From the NCBI GenBank assembly GCA_023954655.1, contig JAGSHH010000003.1:1-48916 (forward strand): 48,916 nt of DNA. The letters are read 5' to 3'. The stretch is from Colwelliaceae bacterium (lineage in GTDB: Bacteria; Pseudomonadota; Gammaproteobacteria; Enterobacterales; Alteromonadaceae). Under the pieces are notes generated by a model. The model saw only the letters and a list, made by a program, of their open reading frames with translations, was not told the origin of the DNA and searched no databases. A program made the position numbers and the translations under genes. Numbering within the stretch: position 1 is the first letter of the stretch; the number at the start of each line of letters is the position of its first letter. Of the stretch, positions 8,672 to 18,930 are shown in pieces.

Positions 8672-9634
8672 ATGATGATTCACTCTGTTGATAAAAAAGA
8701 TCTTAAAATAGGCATCAGTGCTTGCTTGATAGGTGAAAAAGTACGTTTTGACGCAAGTAATAAGCCGTCTAACTTTTGCATAAAAGAATTAGGTCAGCAT
8801 GTAACCTACAAATCATTTTGCCCGGAAGTTGCTATTGGTTTGCCTATTCCTAGGCAAACAATTCGCCAAATAAAAAAAGATGACATTATTAGCGTTTCTA
8901 GACCTGATGGTTCAGGTGATGTTACATCTGCACTCAAAGCATATGGCAAAAAAGTAGCAACTATGACAAAAGACCTAAGCGGTTATGTTTTTTGTTCTAA
9001 AAGCCCCAGTTGCGGAATGGAGCGAGTAAAAGTTTATAGCCCACAAGGTAATTCACTTCCGTCTGATGGTATTGGTATTTTTGCAAAAGAAATAATGCGA
9101 GCTAATCCATCTCTACCATGTGAAGAAAATGGTCGATTAAACGATCCTATCATTCGTGAAAACTTCGTCGCTCGTGTTTATGCTTACAAGCATTGGCAAA
9201 ATGTCGAAGCGTCAGGTTTGAGCAAACATAAGATAACCACTTTTCATAGCCAATATAAATACACGGTAATGAGTCATGACTTGGTTGCTTATAAAAAGTT
9301 AGGTCAATTATTAGCTAGGGCTGACTTGCCATTGGAAGACGTTGCTGCTCAATATATTACAGGGCTAATGGCTGCGTTAACTATTAAAGCAACTCGTAAA
9401 AAGCACGCTAATACTTTATCGCACATGCAAGGGTATTTTTCTAAACATCTCAAGAGCAATGAACGCCAAGAGTTATGTGAACAAATTAATGCGTATCGAG
9501 CAGGGTTAATCCCTTTATTTGCACCGCTAACCTTGATTAAACATTACTTATTGCAATATCCGAAAGATTATTTAGCAAAACAGGCTTACCTTTCGCCATA
9601 CCCTGATGAGCTTAAGCTTAGATATGCTTATTAA
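8672..9634 (+). CDS. DUF523-DUF1722 fusion protein (YbgA/TudS-like)
   Basis: ISACLIGEKVRFDA, FCPEVAIGLPIPR, CSKSPSCG (DUF523 cysteines), followed by a DUF1722 region (KYTVMSHD...YKKLGQLLA). Confidence 0.88.
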   Translation: MMIHSVDKKDLKIGISACLIGEKVRFDASNKPSNFCIKELGQHVTYKSFCPEVAIGLPIPRQTIRQIKKDDIISVSRPDGSGDVTSALKAYGKKVATMTKDLSGYVFCSKSPSCGMERVKVYSPQGNSLPSDGIGIFAKEIMRANPSLPCEENGRLNDPIIRENFVARVYAYKHWQNVEASGLSKHKITTFHSQYKYTVMSHDLVAYKKLGQLLARADLPLEDVAAQYITGLMAALTIKATRKKHANTLSHMQGYFSKHLKSNERQELCEQINAYRAGLIPLFAPLTLIKHYLLQYPKDYLAKQAYLSPYPDELKLRYAY

Positions 9635-9650
9635 AGTTTGAAAAAATCTC

Positions 9651-11027
9651 ATGTTACTTTGGTTTCGAAATGATTTAAGAACTCACGATAACCCCGCCTT
9701 ACATTACTTTATGGACGCTCATTGTTCAGATCATCCACGTAAGGCGTTTTTTTTCATCTCAGAAAAGCAATGGCACTGTCACGATTGGTCTGCGATTAAA
9801 ATTGATTTTGTTAAACGCCATGCTTTTGCATTAATCCCAGAGTTAGCGAACTTGGGGATTGAACTTGAGGTGGTAACTGCACCCGACTTCTCTGCGCAGA
9901 TAGACTATCTGAAAAAATACTGTAAACAGCATGATATACAAAGTGTATTAGCTAATAGCGAGGTTGAGTACAATGAACAACAACGCGATAAGTTATTGAT
10001 AAAAAGTGGTATCCCTTTAAGGCTATTTGAGGCAGATGTTATTGTGCCAAAAGGGAAGGTATTAAATCAATCGGGGGCAATGTTCAAAGTATTTACACCG
10101 TTTAAAAAATCTTGGTTAGCGTATGTTAAAAAATTTGGTTTTGAATATTTAGGTAAAATAAAAAGCAAAAAATTAAATGATGTTGAGTTAAAAAGTACGG
10201 AAAATAATACAAGGTCGAGTTCATGGCCTATAGCGCATGATTATGAATTAAATACATTACCCACATTTTTTCAAGGTAAATTGGCTGATTATGCTGCTCA
10301 TCGAGACATCCCTTCAATTAAAGGTACTTCTGGTATTTCCCCTTATTTAGCTGCGGGTGTTATAAGCCCAAGATATGTTTTAGTTTCATTACTAAATAGC
10401 TTTCCCGATCTGTTATTGGCAACAGATAGCAAAGAATTCTCTTGGTTGAACGAAATTATTTGGCGGGAATTTTATCGACATTTACTATTTCATGAACAAA
10501 GGCTTTGTAAGCACCAATGTTTTAATAAAAAATATAAAGAAGTTCAGTGGTATGATAATAAAGAACTTTTTAATGCTTGGTGTGAGGGAAAAACCGGTTA
10601 CCCTCTTGTAGATGCCGCAATGCGGCAACTCAATCAAACTGGTTGGATGCATAACCGTTTAAGAATGGTTGTTGCCAGTTTTCTAACGAAACATTTACTT
10701 ATTGATTGGCGATTTGGTGAAAAATATTTCATGCAAAACCTTATAGATGGAGATTTAGCTTCAAATAATGGTGGTTGGCAATGGGCAGCAAGTACTGGGT
10801 GTGATGCTCAGCCGTACTTTAGGATTTTTAATCCGATAAGACAGAGTGAAAGATTTGATCCAAATGGCGATTTCATTCGTAAGTATTTACCAGAGCTAGA
10901 AAGTATTCCAGATAAACATATTCACTTTCCTCACCAATATATTGCCAAAACTAAATTGCAACTATATTGGCAGCCTATTGTTGACCATAAAGATGCTAGA
11001 TTAAAAGCGTTAGCTTTTTATAAATAG
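9651..11027 (+). CDS. phrB: Class I deoxyribodipyrimidine photolyase
   Basis: LLWFRNDLRTHDNPAL; GTSGISPYLAAGVISPR; WREFYRHLL; GYPLVDAAMRQLNQTGWMHNRLRM; DGDLASNNGGWQWAASTGCDAQPYFRIFNP. Confidence 0.95.
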   Translation: MLLWFRNDLRTHDNPALHYFMDAHCSDHPRKAFFFISEKQWHCHDWSAIKIDFVKRHAFALIPELANLGIELEVVTAPDFSAQIDYLKKYCKQHDIQSVLANSEVEYNEQQRDKLLIKSGIPLRLFEADVIVPKGKVLNQSGAMFKVFTPFKKSWLAYVKKFGFEYLGKIKSKKLNDVELKSTENNTRSSSWPIAHDYELNTLPTFFQGKLADYAAHRDIPSIKGTSGISPYLAAGVISPRYVLVSLLNSFPDLLLATDSKEFSWLNEIIWREFYRHLLFHEQRLCKHQCFNKKYKEVQWYDNKELFNAWCEGKTGYPLVDAAMRQLNQTGWMHNRLRMVVASFLTKHLLIDWRFGEKYFMQNLIDGDLASNNGGWQWAASTGCDAQPYFRIFNPIRQSERFDPNGDFIRKYLPELESIPDKHIHFPHQYIAKTKLQLYWQPIVDHKDARLKALAFYK

Positions 11028-11093
11028 TCAGCGGTAGTTTAAAGTGGCCATAATGATTTTATCTTTATTTTAATTATATTTTTCGGTAATAAA

Positions 11094-11555
11094 ATGCAAA
11101 AAAATCAATTTAATTGTTTACCTAAAGATTCACCTACTTGGTTAAGTAATTTCGTCAATATTTATCAAACGCTTGCGACTAATAACTTAGACTTGCTAGC
11201 AAAAATTTATCATAAAGATATAACGTTTATTGACCCACTTCATCAAGTTGATGGTTTTGATGACTTATACCAATACTTTAATGTTCTTTATCAAAACTTA
11301 CTGACATGTGAATTTGTGATTAATCACGTAATTGTTGACGGTAATGAGGCTGCTGTTTATTGGACTATGACATACAAACATAGCAAATTAAATAAAGGAG
11401 AATTAGTAACTGTTTCCGGTTCTTCTCATATTAAAGGATGTGAAGATAAGGTGGTTTTTCATCGAGATTACCTTGATTTAGGAGCAATGCTTTACGAGCA
11501 AATCCCATTATTTGGCAAGGTCACAAAATGGATAAAAGCAAAGGCAGCTAGCTAA
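11094..11555 (+). CDS. NTF2/SnoaL-like protein
   Basis: WLSNFVNIYQTLATNNLDLLAKIYHKDITFIDPLHQVDG...YF; operon context. Confidence 0.8.
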   Translation: MQKNQFNCLPKDSPTWLSNFVNIYQTLATNNLDLLAKIYHKDITFIDPLHQVDGFDDLYQYFNVLYQNLLTCEFVINHVIVDGNEAAVYWTMTYKHSKLNKGELVTVSGSSHIKGCEDKVVFHRDYLDLGAMLYEQIPLFGKVTKWIKAKAAS

Positions 11556-12280
11556 TGTCTAACAAAACTATTTTAATTACTGGCGCAACATCTGGGATTG
11601 GTTTGGAGTTGTTTGAAAGATATGTAGCTCGAGGTGAAAAAGTTATTGCCTGTGGAAGAGATGCAAACAAATTAAGTCTTTTAGCCCCCAAAGCTTATAA
11701 AACGTGTTTGTTTGATCTTAATAGCCCCGACGATATTGAAAAGCAACTTAAAGCGTTAGCTGAGCTAGATATAGTAATTTTGAACGCTGGAGATTGTCGT
11801 TACGTTGACGACGCTAAAAACTTTGATGGCAAACTTTTTAGCGATATTATTACTACAAACCTAACGTCTTTAGGTTGGTTGTTACAATTCACCTTACCTC
11901 GATTAAAAAGCGACGGTCAGTTAGTTTTGATTAGTTCTAGCGCAACTATTTTACCTTTTCCTCGAAGTGAGGCTTATGGTGCTTCAAAAGCTGGAATGGA
12001 CTATTTAGCTAAAAGTCTACAATTAGATTTAGCTGAGCATAATATTGCTGTCACTTTAGTTCATCCTGGTTTTGTTAAAACGCCATTAACCGATAAAAAT
12101 GATTTTGAAATGCCTTTTCTTATCACAAGCAGAGAAGCTGCTTCCCGAATAATAATTGGCATCGATAAGCGTAAACGTTATTTACATTTCCCAAAACGTT
12201 TAACGTTACTTTTAAGAGTTATCTCATTCCTTCCATCATCACTTTGGCAAAAAATTATCTCTAGGAAGCATACTGCATGA
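11555..12280 (+). CDS. Short-chain dehydrogenase/reductase
   Basis: TILITGATSGIGLEL, NAG, SSSATILPFPRSEAYGASKAG. Confidence 0.92.
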   Translation: MSNKTILITGATSGIGLELFERYVARGEKVIACGRDANKLSLLAPKAYKTCLFDLNSPDDIEKQLKALAELDIVILNAGDCRYVDDAKNFDGKLFSDIITTNLTSLGWLLQFTLPRLKSDGQLVLISSSATILPFPRSEAYGASKAGMDYLAKSLQLDLAEHNIAVTLVHPGFVKTPLTDKNDFEMPFLITSREAASRIIIGIDKRKRYLHFPKRLTLLLRVISFLPSSLWQKIISRKHTA

Positions 12281-13536
12281 AAAATATCGCAATTATTGGG
12301 TCAGGAGTTTCAGGTTTAACGGCTGCTTATTTGTTATCTAAAAAGCATCATGTGACAGTTTTTGAAAAAAATGACCGTATTGGCGGTCATACAGCAACAG
12401 TTGATGTTGAAAAAGATGGCGAAAAATTCGCTATTGATACTGGGTTTATTGTGTTTAATGATAAAACCTATCCCAATTATTTAGCATTATTAGATGAAAT
12501 AGGTATAGGTAAACAAGCCACTGAAATGAGCTTTTCCGTACATAATTGTCAAACAGGTATGGAGTATAATGGACATAATTTAAATACACTTTTTGCTCAG
12601 CGACGTAATCTATTCAGGCCAAAATTTTGGCTGTTAGTTAAAGAAATTTTGCGGTTTAACAAACTATGTAAAAATGTTTTTGAAAATCAAAGCTATCAAA
12701 GTGGCTTAACATTAGGACAATTTTTATCAGAAAATAACTTTAATGATTATTTTGCAGAACACTATATTTTACCTATGGGGGCTGCAATTTGGTCTAGCTC
12801 TTTAGCACAAATGGAATATTTTGAATTCAGATTTTTTGTACAGTTTTTTCATAATCACGGCTTATTAAATATTGCTGATAGGCCTCAGTGGTATGTTATT
12901 CCTAAAGGTTCAAGAAGTTATTTAAAACCCTTGTGTGAACCCTTTAAAAGCAATATTAAATTGAATGCTGGTATTAGCGGTATTAGTCGAATGAATAACA
13001 AGGTTCAAATAGATTTTAGCCATACAGAGAGCGAAGTATTTGATGAGGTTGTTATCGCTTGTCATTCAGATGAAGCGTTAGCACTGTTAAACGATGCAAC
13101 AGCTGAGGAGAAGATGATTTTATCAGCAATGCCGTACAGTGAAAATTCAGTGGTGTTACATACTGATAAAAAACTATTGCCACAGCGTGAAAAAGCATGG
13201 GCAAGTTGGAATTACCAATTAAGTCGAGATAGAAGCAAAGCTGCAAGTGTTACTTATAATATGAATATTTTACAAGGCATTAAAAGTCACCATACTTTTT
13301 GTGTCTCTTTGAATCAAAAAGAAAATATTGATCCCAATTCAATTTTAAGGGAGTTCACTTATCATCACCCAATATTTTCTGCAAAATCCATTGCAGCACA
13401 GAAGCAAAGAAATAAGATATGCGGCATAAACCAAACACACTTTGCCGGTGCCTATTGGCATAATGGTTTTCATGAAGATGGTGTCAGAAGTGCAGTGGAA
13501 GTTGCTAAACGCTTTGACTGCTTATTAGCGAGTTAA
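12277..13536 (+). CDS. FAD-dependent oxidoreductase (amine-oxidase fold)
   Basis: IAIIGSGVSGLTAAYLLSKKHHVTVFEKNDRIGGHTATV; C-terminal FAGAYWHNGFHEDGVRSAVEVA. Confidence 0.92.
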   Translation: MKNIAIIGSGVSGLTAAYLLSKKHHVTVFEKNDRIGGHTATVDVEKDGEKFAIDTGFIVFNDKTYPNYLALLDEIGIGKQATEMSFSVHNCQTGMEYNGHNLNTLFAQRRNLFRPKFWLLVKEILRFNKLCKNVFENQSYQSGLTLGQFLSENNFNDYFAEHYILPMGAAIWSSSLAQMEYFEFRFFVQFFHNHGLLNIADRPQWYVIPKGSRSYLKPLCEPFKSNIKLNAGISGISRMNNKVQIDFSHTESEVFDEVVIACHSDEALALLNDATAEEKMILSAMPYSENSVVLHTDKKLLPQREKAWASWNYQLSRDRSKAASVTYNMNILQGIKSHHTFCVSLNQKENIDPNSILREFTYHHPIFSAKSIAAQKQRNKICGINQTHFAGAYWHNGFHEDGVRSAVEVAKRFDCLLAS

Positions 13537-13537
13537 A

Positions 13538-14311
13538 ATGAAAAATCTTTTTAGCCAAAGTCATATTTATTTAGGGAATATTATTCATCGACGTTTCAGC
13601 CCAAAGAAACATAGCTTTGACTATCCACTATATATGTTAGCGCTTGATGTGACGGAAGTTGAAAAAGCTAATGAAAGTGTGGGGTTATTTGGTTTTTCTT
13701 GGTATCACCCGTTACGGTTTGTTGAAAAAGATTACCTCAGAGGTGAACCAAACGGTTTAAAGCAACGTATAACAAATAAAGTAATGCAATTAAATGGTCA
13801 TAAAGATATCCATAAAATTGTCATGCTAGTTCAAGTGAGATGTTTCGGAATTTATTTTAGTCCAGCAAATTTTTATTTTTGCTTCGACCATAATGACACC
13901 TGTAGACAAATGCTTGCAGAAGTCAGTAATACGCCTTGGAATGAAAGGCATTACTATTTAGTAGACTTACAGACTAACGATGAAAGCGTGAATAAAAAGA
14001 CTTTTCAAGTATCACCTTTTATGGATTTAGATATGTCTTATTTTTGGAAAGTAAAACCGCCAAGCCAAGATGAAAATAAATTGATGATACATATTGAAAA
14101 TAAACGATTAGATTCGAAAAACGGCAAAGCAGATAAATTATTTGATGTTAACTTAATGATGGAAAAGCAAGCATTTAATCAAAAGAATTTATTACATGTT
14201 TGGTGCCAACTACCGGTAATGACAGTGAAAGTAGTTTTTGGGATTTATTGGCAAGCGGTGAAGATTTATCTAAAGCGGATTCCGTTTATTGGTTATCAAA
14301 AACCAAGCTAA
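13538..14311 (+). CDS. DUF1365 family protein
   Basis: IYLGNIIHRRFSPKKHSFDYPLYMLALDV; FYFCFD; NTPWNERHYYLVD. Confidence 0.9.
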   Translation: MKNLFSQSHIYLGNIIHRRFSPKKHSFDYPLYMLALDVTEVEKANESVGLFGFSWYHPLRFVEKDYLRGEPNGLKQRITNKVMQLNGHKDIHKIVMLVQVRCFGIYFSPANFYFCFDHNDTCRQMLAEVSNTPWNERHYYLVDLQTNDESVNKKTFQVSPFMDLDMSYFWKVKPPSQDENKLMIHIENKRLDSKNGKADKLFDVNLMMEKQAFNQKNLLHVWCQLPVMTVKVVFGIYWQAVKIYLKRIPFIGYQKPS

Positions 14312-14357
14312 ATAAAAATAGTTAATCACATTAAGACAATAGTGTTAGGAGAAAATA

Positions 14358-15584
14358 ATGGAGCAAGTTGAAGATATCAGAAGGTTAAAAAAAGCAAGCT
14401 GGTTTGATAAACGCTGTCGCTCTATTGTTCATGCTGTTTTTGAGAAACTGACCTATGGCCAATTAGAGGTCGTTGAAGGGGCACAGCATTATTTATTTCC
14501 TCAATGGACATGTGATTCTGGAATTCAAGGTAAAATACATATTCATGATATTAGTCTTTATCGTGATTTTGTTAAAGGTGGAAGTATTGGTGTTGCTGAA
14601 GCATTTATAGCAGGTAAATGGAGTAGTCCAAACCTAACTAATGTCATTCGAATTTTTGCCAAAGCTCAACAACAAACAGATAAACTAGAAGCTAAAAAGT
14701 CTTGGTCTAATAGAATAAAATATGCATTCAGTCATTGGCAGAATAGAAATACTCAATCTGGCTCAAAGCGTAATATTTTGGCTCATTATGATTTAGGCAA
14801 TGAACTATACACTCGCTTCCTCGATCCTGAAATGATGTACTCTTCGGCTATTTACCCATCAGATACTAGCACATTAGAAGAAGCACAAAATTACAAGTTA
14901 AAAACTATTTGTGAGCGTTTATCACTTAAAAGTTCAGATCACTTGTTAGAAATTGGCACGGGTTGGGGCGGCTTAGCTATTTATGCGGCAAAGCATTTTG
15001 GCTGTAGTGTTACCACAACAACTATTTCTGATGAACAATTTAAATACACAAAAGAACGTATACAAAAACTAGGCCTGTCGGAAAATATTACTTTATTAAA
15101 AGAAGACTACCGAGATTTAACGGGCAGTTACGATAAAGTTGTTTCCATTGAAATGATTGAAGCTGTTGGTTACGAATTCTTACCGAGCTTTTTTAAACAA
15201 TGTAATGATAGATTAAAGCCTGGCGGCAAAGTACTTATTCAAGCAATTACCATAGCCGATCAACGTTTTGAACATTACAAAAATAATGTTGATTTCATTC
15301 AAAAACACATCTTTCCTGGTGGCTTTTTACCTTCAATAAACATTCTATGTCAACATATGAAAGAACATAGTGATTTGGTAGTAGAAACTTTAGATGACAT
15401 CGGTCTTGATTATGCTAAAACACTGAACGATTGGCGAGTTAATTTTTTGAATTCTTGGTCAGAATTAACCCAGTTTGGCTATGATGATAATTTCAAGCGC
15501 CTATGGTTATATTACTTTGCTTATTGTGAAGGGGCATTTTTAGAACGCTCTACCAGCACGATTCATTTAGTTGCAAGAAAGTAA
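14358..15584 (+). CDS. cfa: Cyclopropane-fatty-acyl-phospholipid synthase-like SAM methyltransferase
   Basis: AHYDLGNELYTRFLDPEMMYSSAIY; LLEIGTGWGGLAIYAA; HIFPGGFLPS. Confidence 0.92.
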   Translation: MEQVEDIRRLKKASWFDKRCRSIVHAVFEKLTYGQLEVVEGAQHYLFPQWTCDSGIQGKIHIHDISLYRDFVKGGSIGVAEAFIAGKWSSPNLTNVIRIFAKAQQQTDKLEAKKSWSNRIKYAFSHWQNRNTQSGSKRNILAHYDLGNELYTRFLDPEMMYSSAIYPSDTSTLEEAQNYKLKTICERLSLKSSDHLLEIGTGWGGLAIYAAKHFGCSVTTTTISDEQFKYTKERIQKLGLSENITLLKEDYRDLTGSYDKVVSIEMIEAVGYEFLPSFFKQCNDRLKPGGKVLIQAITIADQRFEHYKNNVDFIQKHIFPGGFLPSINILCQHMKEHSDLVVETLDDIGLDYAKTLNDWRVNFLNSWSELTQFGYDDNFKRLWLYYFAYCEGAFLERSTSTIHLVARK

Positions 15585-15588
15585 CAAT

Positions 15589-16119
15589 ATGAATCAAATG
15601 TCAAAATACATAGTGTTACCATTAGTTTTATTCGTAATTACTAGTTGCACTGGTATTCCTGAAGGGATAAAACCAGTCAAAAATTTTGATGTTACAAAGT
15701 ATCAAGGTAAATGGTTTGAAATTGCTCGGTTGGATCACTCCTTCGAACGAGGTTTAGAGAAAATAACTGCACAATACACAATAAAACCTGATGACAATGT
15801 AGAGGTTATTAATCAGGGCTTTTCTACAATTGATAATGAATGGGACAAAGCTATTGGCAATGCAAAGTTTGTTAATAAAAAAGATGAAGGGCATTTAAAA
15901 GTGTCATTCTTTGGGCCCTTTTATGGCTCGTATGTAATATTTTATCTCGACGATGACTACCAACATGCATTTGTTTCTGGTCCTAATACAAATTATTTAT
16001 GGTTGTTATCACGAAAACCTAATCCACCAACAGAATTAATAGATAAATTTATTCAAATGTCTGGAGATAAAGGATTCGACATTACAAAATTAATTTTCGT
16101 AAAACATCTTCAAAACTAA
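15589..16119 (+). CDS. Lipocalin lipoprotein (Blc-like)
   Basis: Lipobox VITSC; FDVTKYQGKWFEIARLDHSFERGLEKITAQY. ATG at 15589 is preferred over 15571. Confidence 0.88.
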   Translation: MNQMSKYIVLPLVLFVITSCTGIPEGIKPVKNFDVTKYQGKWFEIARLDHSFERGLEKITAQYTIKPDDNVEVINQGFSTIDNEWDKAIGNAKFVNKKDEGHLKVSFFGPFYGSYVIFYLDDDYQHAFVSGPNTNYLWLLSRKPNPPTELIDKFIQMSGDKGFDITKLIFVKHLQN

Positions 16120-16199
16120 CCCTCTACTAAGATAAAAGTGGCATAAAGATACGGAATCTGTATGTAAATTTTACATATTGCTTTATGTCATTGAACAGA

Positions 16200-16307
16200 G
16201 AAAGAAGATCGTCGAGTAGAAAAAAATTTGTTTACCAGGACGTTTTAGAAGACGTTTGACAGTTAAATTACAGCTCGGTTTTTTGTCCAAGCTGCCAATC
16301 AGAATAA
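16200..16307 (+). pseudogene. Degenerate 3' fragment of mutM
   Basis: Translation SRKKFVYQDVLEDV*QLNYSSVFCPSCQSE* (16215-16307) aligns to intact MutM C-terminus GKKCFVCQEVLEEIRQSNRSSVFCPQCQRE*: 19 identical of 28 paired residues, one internal TGA, one codon missing, first zinc-finger Cys pair lost, same terminal TAA. Confidence 0.85.
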
Positions 16308-16310
16308 AAT

Positions 16311-16784
16311 CTAAGAAGTGGTCGTCTTTTCTTTTTCCTCAACTTCAGTTGAAGACGGTTTATCTTTTGGATGATCAATTTCTCTTATATCAATCAATTG
16401 TTCTTTTGTTAAAGGATAGATTGTTTTGATGATGCAACTTATTCTTGGAGATTCTGTTGTAGAAATAGAATCAAATTTTGCATGTAAAGATGAGTTAGTT
16501 GAACGGTTTATAATAATGGCATGAGCCCAACGAATATCGGAACAGTATCCAGTAAGTTCTAGTAAATACTTACGTTTAGGGGATGACGAAATGATTAAAA
16601 ATTCATCGGTTAAACTATTCCAACCATGAAATTTAAATGATGTAACTTTACTTACCGATTCAATGTTGTTTTGCGTGATATATTCTTTGAAAGCTAGATT
16701 TTTCGCCTTTAATACTGCGCCATTATTTGTTGAGCAAGCTGCCAAAAATAGTAGGCTAGAAAGAATAATTAAGATTGATTTCAT
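16311..16784 (-). CDS. Small lipoprotein, DUF6491-like
   Basis: Lipobox MKSILIILSSLLFLAAC; ~157 aa with YLLELTGYCSDIRWAHAIIINR. Confidence 0.6.
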   Translation of the reverse strand: MKSILIILSSLLFLAACSTNNGAVLKAKNLAFKEYITQNNIESVSKVTSFKFHGWNSLTDEFLIISSSPKRKYLLELTGYCSDIRWAHAIIINRSTNSSLHAKFDSISTTESPRISCIIKTIYPLTKEQLIDIREIDHPKDKPSSTEVEEKEKTTTS

Positions 16785-16827
16785 ATTTTCACCTGAACCT
16801 CATGTTTAATAACATTATATAATTTTG

Positions 16828-17346
<519 letters not shown>

Positions 17347-17468
17347 CTAGGTTAAGCCTATGACAACTAAGATATAATAAATCGTTAAAGTATTTACTCG
17401 AAAAAGGCTTCCAATCTTAGGAATTTTGATAGTATGATAGAGAAATCGACTAATTGAACTAGAAGTAA

Positions 17469-18131
17469 ATGAGCATGAAGACCCGTGATAAAATAATTCA
17501 AGCCAGTATCGAGTTATTTAACGAGCAAGGTGAACGTAATGTGACAACAAATCATATTGCGGCCCATTTAAGTATTAGTCCTGGAAATTTGTATTATCAT
17601 TTTCGAAATAAAGAAGACATTATTTTGTCTATTTATGAAGAATATGCCCGTAACTTGTTACTTGATACGTTTCCCCAAGTTAGCCCTGATATGAAGCCAC
17701 TTGATACCATTATTTTGTATATGGATGCGGTATTTCAAGCGTTGATGAAATTTCGTTTCTTTTATGCCAACTTACCTGTCTTATTGGGCAAAAATCCTTT
17801 ATTACATGGCAAATATGTGGAAGTTCAACATACTATCAGTAAGCGTTTGAGTGAAATGCTTGTATCATTACGAGATGCTGACATGATGGAATTCGATGAT
17901 GATGAATTACCTGATATCGTTAGTATTTTACGTTTGATAAATACATTTTGGCTGAGCTTTTATCAAACTCAAAATGAAAATACTGAAATTAATGATTCAG
18001 TATTTTTAGAAGGTGTTTTGAAAATTTTAGTTTTGCTGCGCCCATATATAACAGATTCAGCGAAATCGGACTTTTTGGAAGCTCGCACTATGTATCAACA
18101 ACGCCATAAAGATTCGTTAGTCGCGGCATAA
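17469..18131 (+). CDS. TetR/AcrR family transcriptional regulator
   Basis: TRDKIIQASIELFNEQGERNVTTNHIAAHLSISPGNLYYHFRNKEDII. Confidence 0.92.
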   Translation: MSMKTRDKIIQASIELFNEQGERNVTTNHIAAHLSISPGNLYYHFRNKEDIILSIYEEYARNLLLDTFPQVSPDMKPLDTIILYMDAVFQALMKFRFFYANLPVLLGKNPLLHGKYVEVQHTISKRLSEMLVSLRDADMMEFDDDELPDIVSILRLINTFWLSFYQTQNENTEINDSVFLEGVLKILVLLRPYITDSAKSDFLEARTMYQQRHKDSLVAA

Positions 18132-18133
18132 AG

Positions 18134-18877
18134 TTAAGCGGCTAAATAACTCTCTACTAATATTTTCCAATTAGTCTCTTGCCAATGAAATATTGGCAAT
18201 TTTGACTTTTCTTTATTAAATGAACGTAATAATCGGTCGATATTTGCTTGTTGCCACGATTGGTTAGGTTGACGTTGTTCTCCACGATCAAAATCTATTA
18301 GCCAAACCTTTTCATCTTTATCAATTAAAATATTGTGAACATTTAAATCATGATGATAAATACCATGTTGATGAAAGGCTTTAATACAGATACCTATTTT
18401 TCGCCAAAGCTCTTCAGAGACTGATTTTTTTGATAAAATAGCTACTAAATCTTGAGCATCGGCAATTCTCTCCGTTAAGATATCGGCTTGATAAGTCAGT
18501 CCTAATTTTTTTACACGATATGCGATAGGTTTTGGCGCAGGAAGATTAAGATCCGTTAAGGTTTTTAATAGAGTAAACTCTTGAGCCGCACGAGTTTGCT
18601 CAAATCCGGTAAATATATAACTATCCTTAATTAACTTTCCTATTAAACCTCCTCGATAATAATGTCGTAAAACCCATTCACTTTCTAAATGTTTAATAAA
18701 GTAAGTAGTGCCACGTCCTTGAGCTGTACCCGTGATAGCATTTTGATTTTTCCAATAATCAGGACAAAGCATCTTGTCATTAAAATTAACAATTGAATTT
18801 TCATCATAGCAGTAAAAAATATTGCCTAGTTGAATACTTTTTTCATGACAGGGTTTTACAATTGTCGATAGGTTCAA
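18134..18877 (-). CDS. kdkA: 3-deoxy-D-manno-octulosonic acid (Kdo) kinase
   Basis: GRGTTYFIKHLESEWVLRHYYRGGLIGKL; GIYHHDLNVHNILID...VWLIDFDRGE kinase motifs. Confidence 0.9.
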   Translation of the reverse strand: MNLSTIVKPCHEKSIQLGNIFYCYDENSIVNFNDKMLCPDYWKNQNAITGTAQGRGTTYFIKHLESEWVLRHYYRGGLIGKLIKDSYIFTGFEQTRAAQEFTLLKTLTDLNLPAPKPIAYRVKKLGLTYQADILTERIADAQDLVAILSKKSVSEELWRKIGICIKAFHQHGIYHHDLNVHNILIDKDEKVWLIDFDRGEQRQPNQSWQQANIDRLLRSFNKEKSKLPIFHWQETNWKILVESYLAA

Positions 18878-18930
18878 GATAATGTGTCCATTAAGATAAT
18901 TTATCAGTTAACTATTGTGGTGACTCTTTT

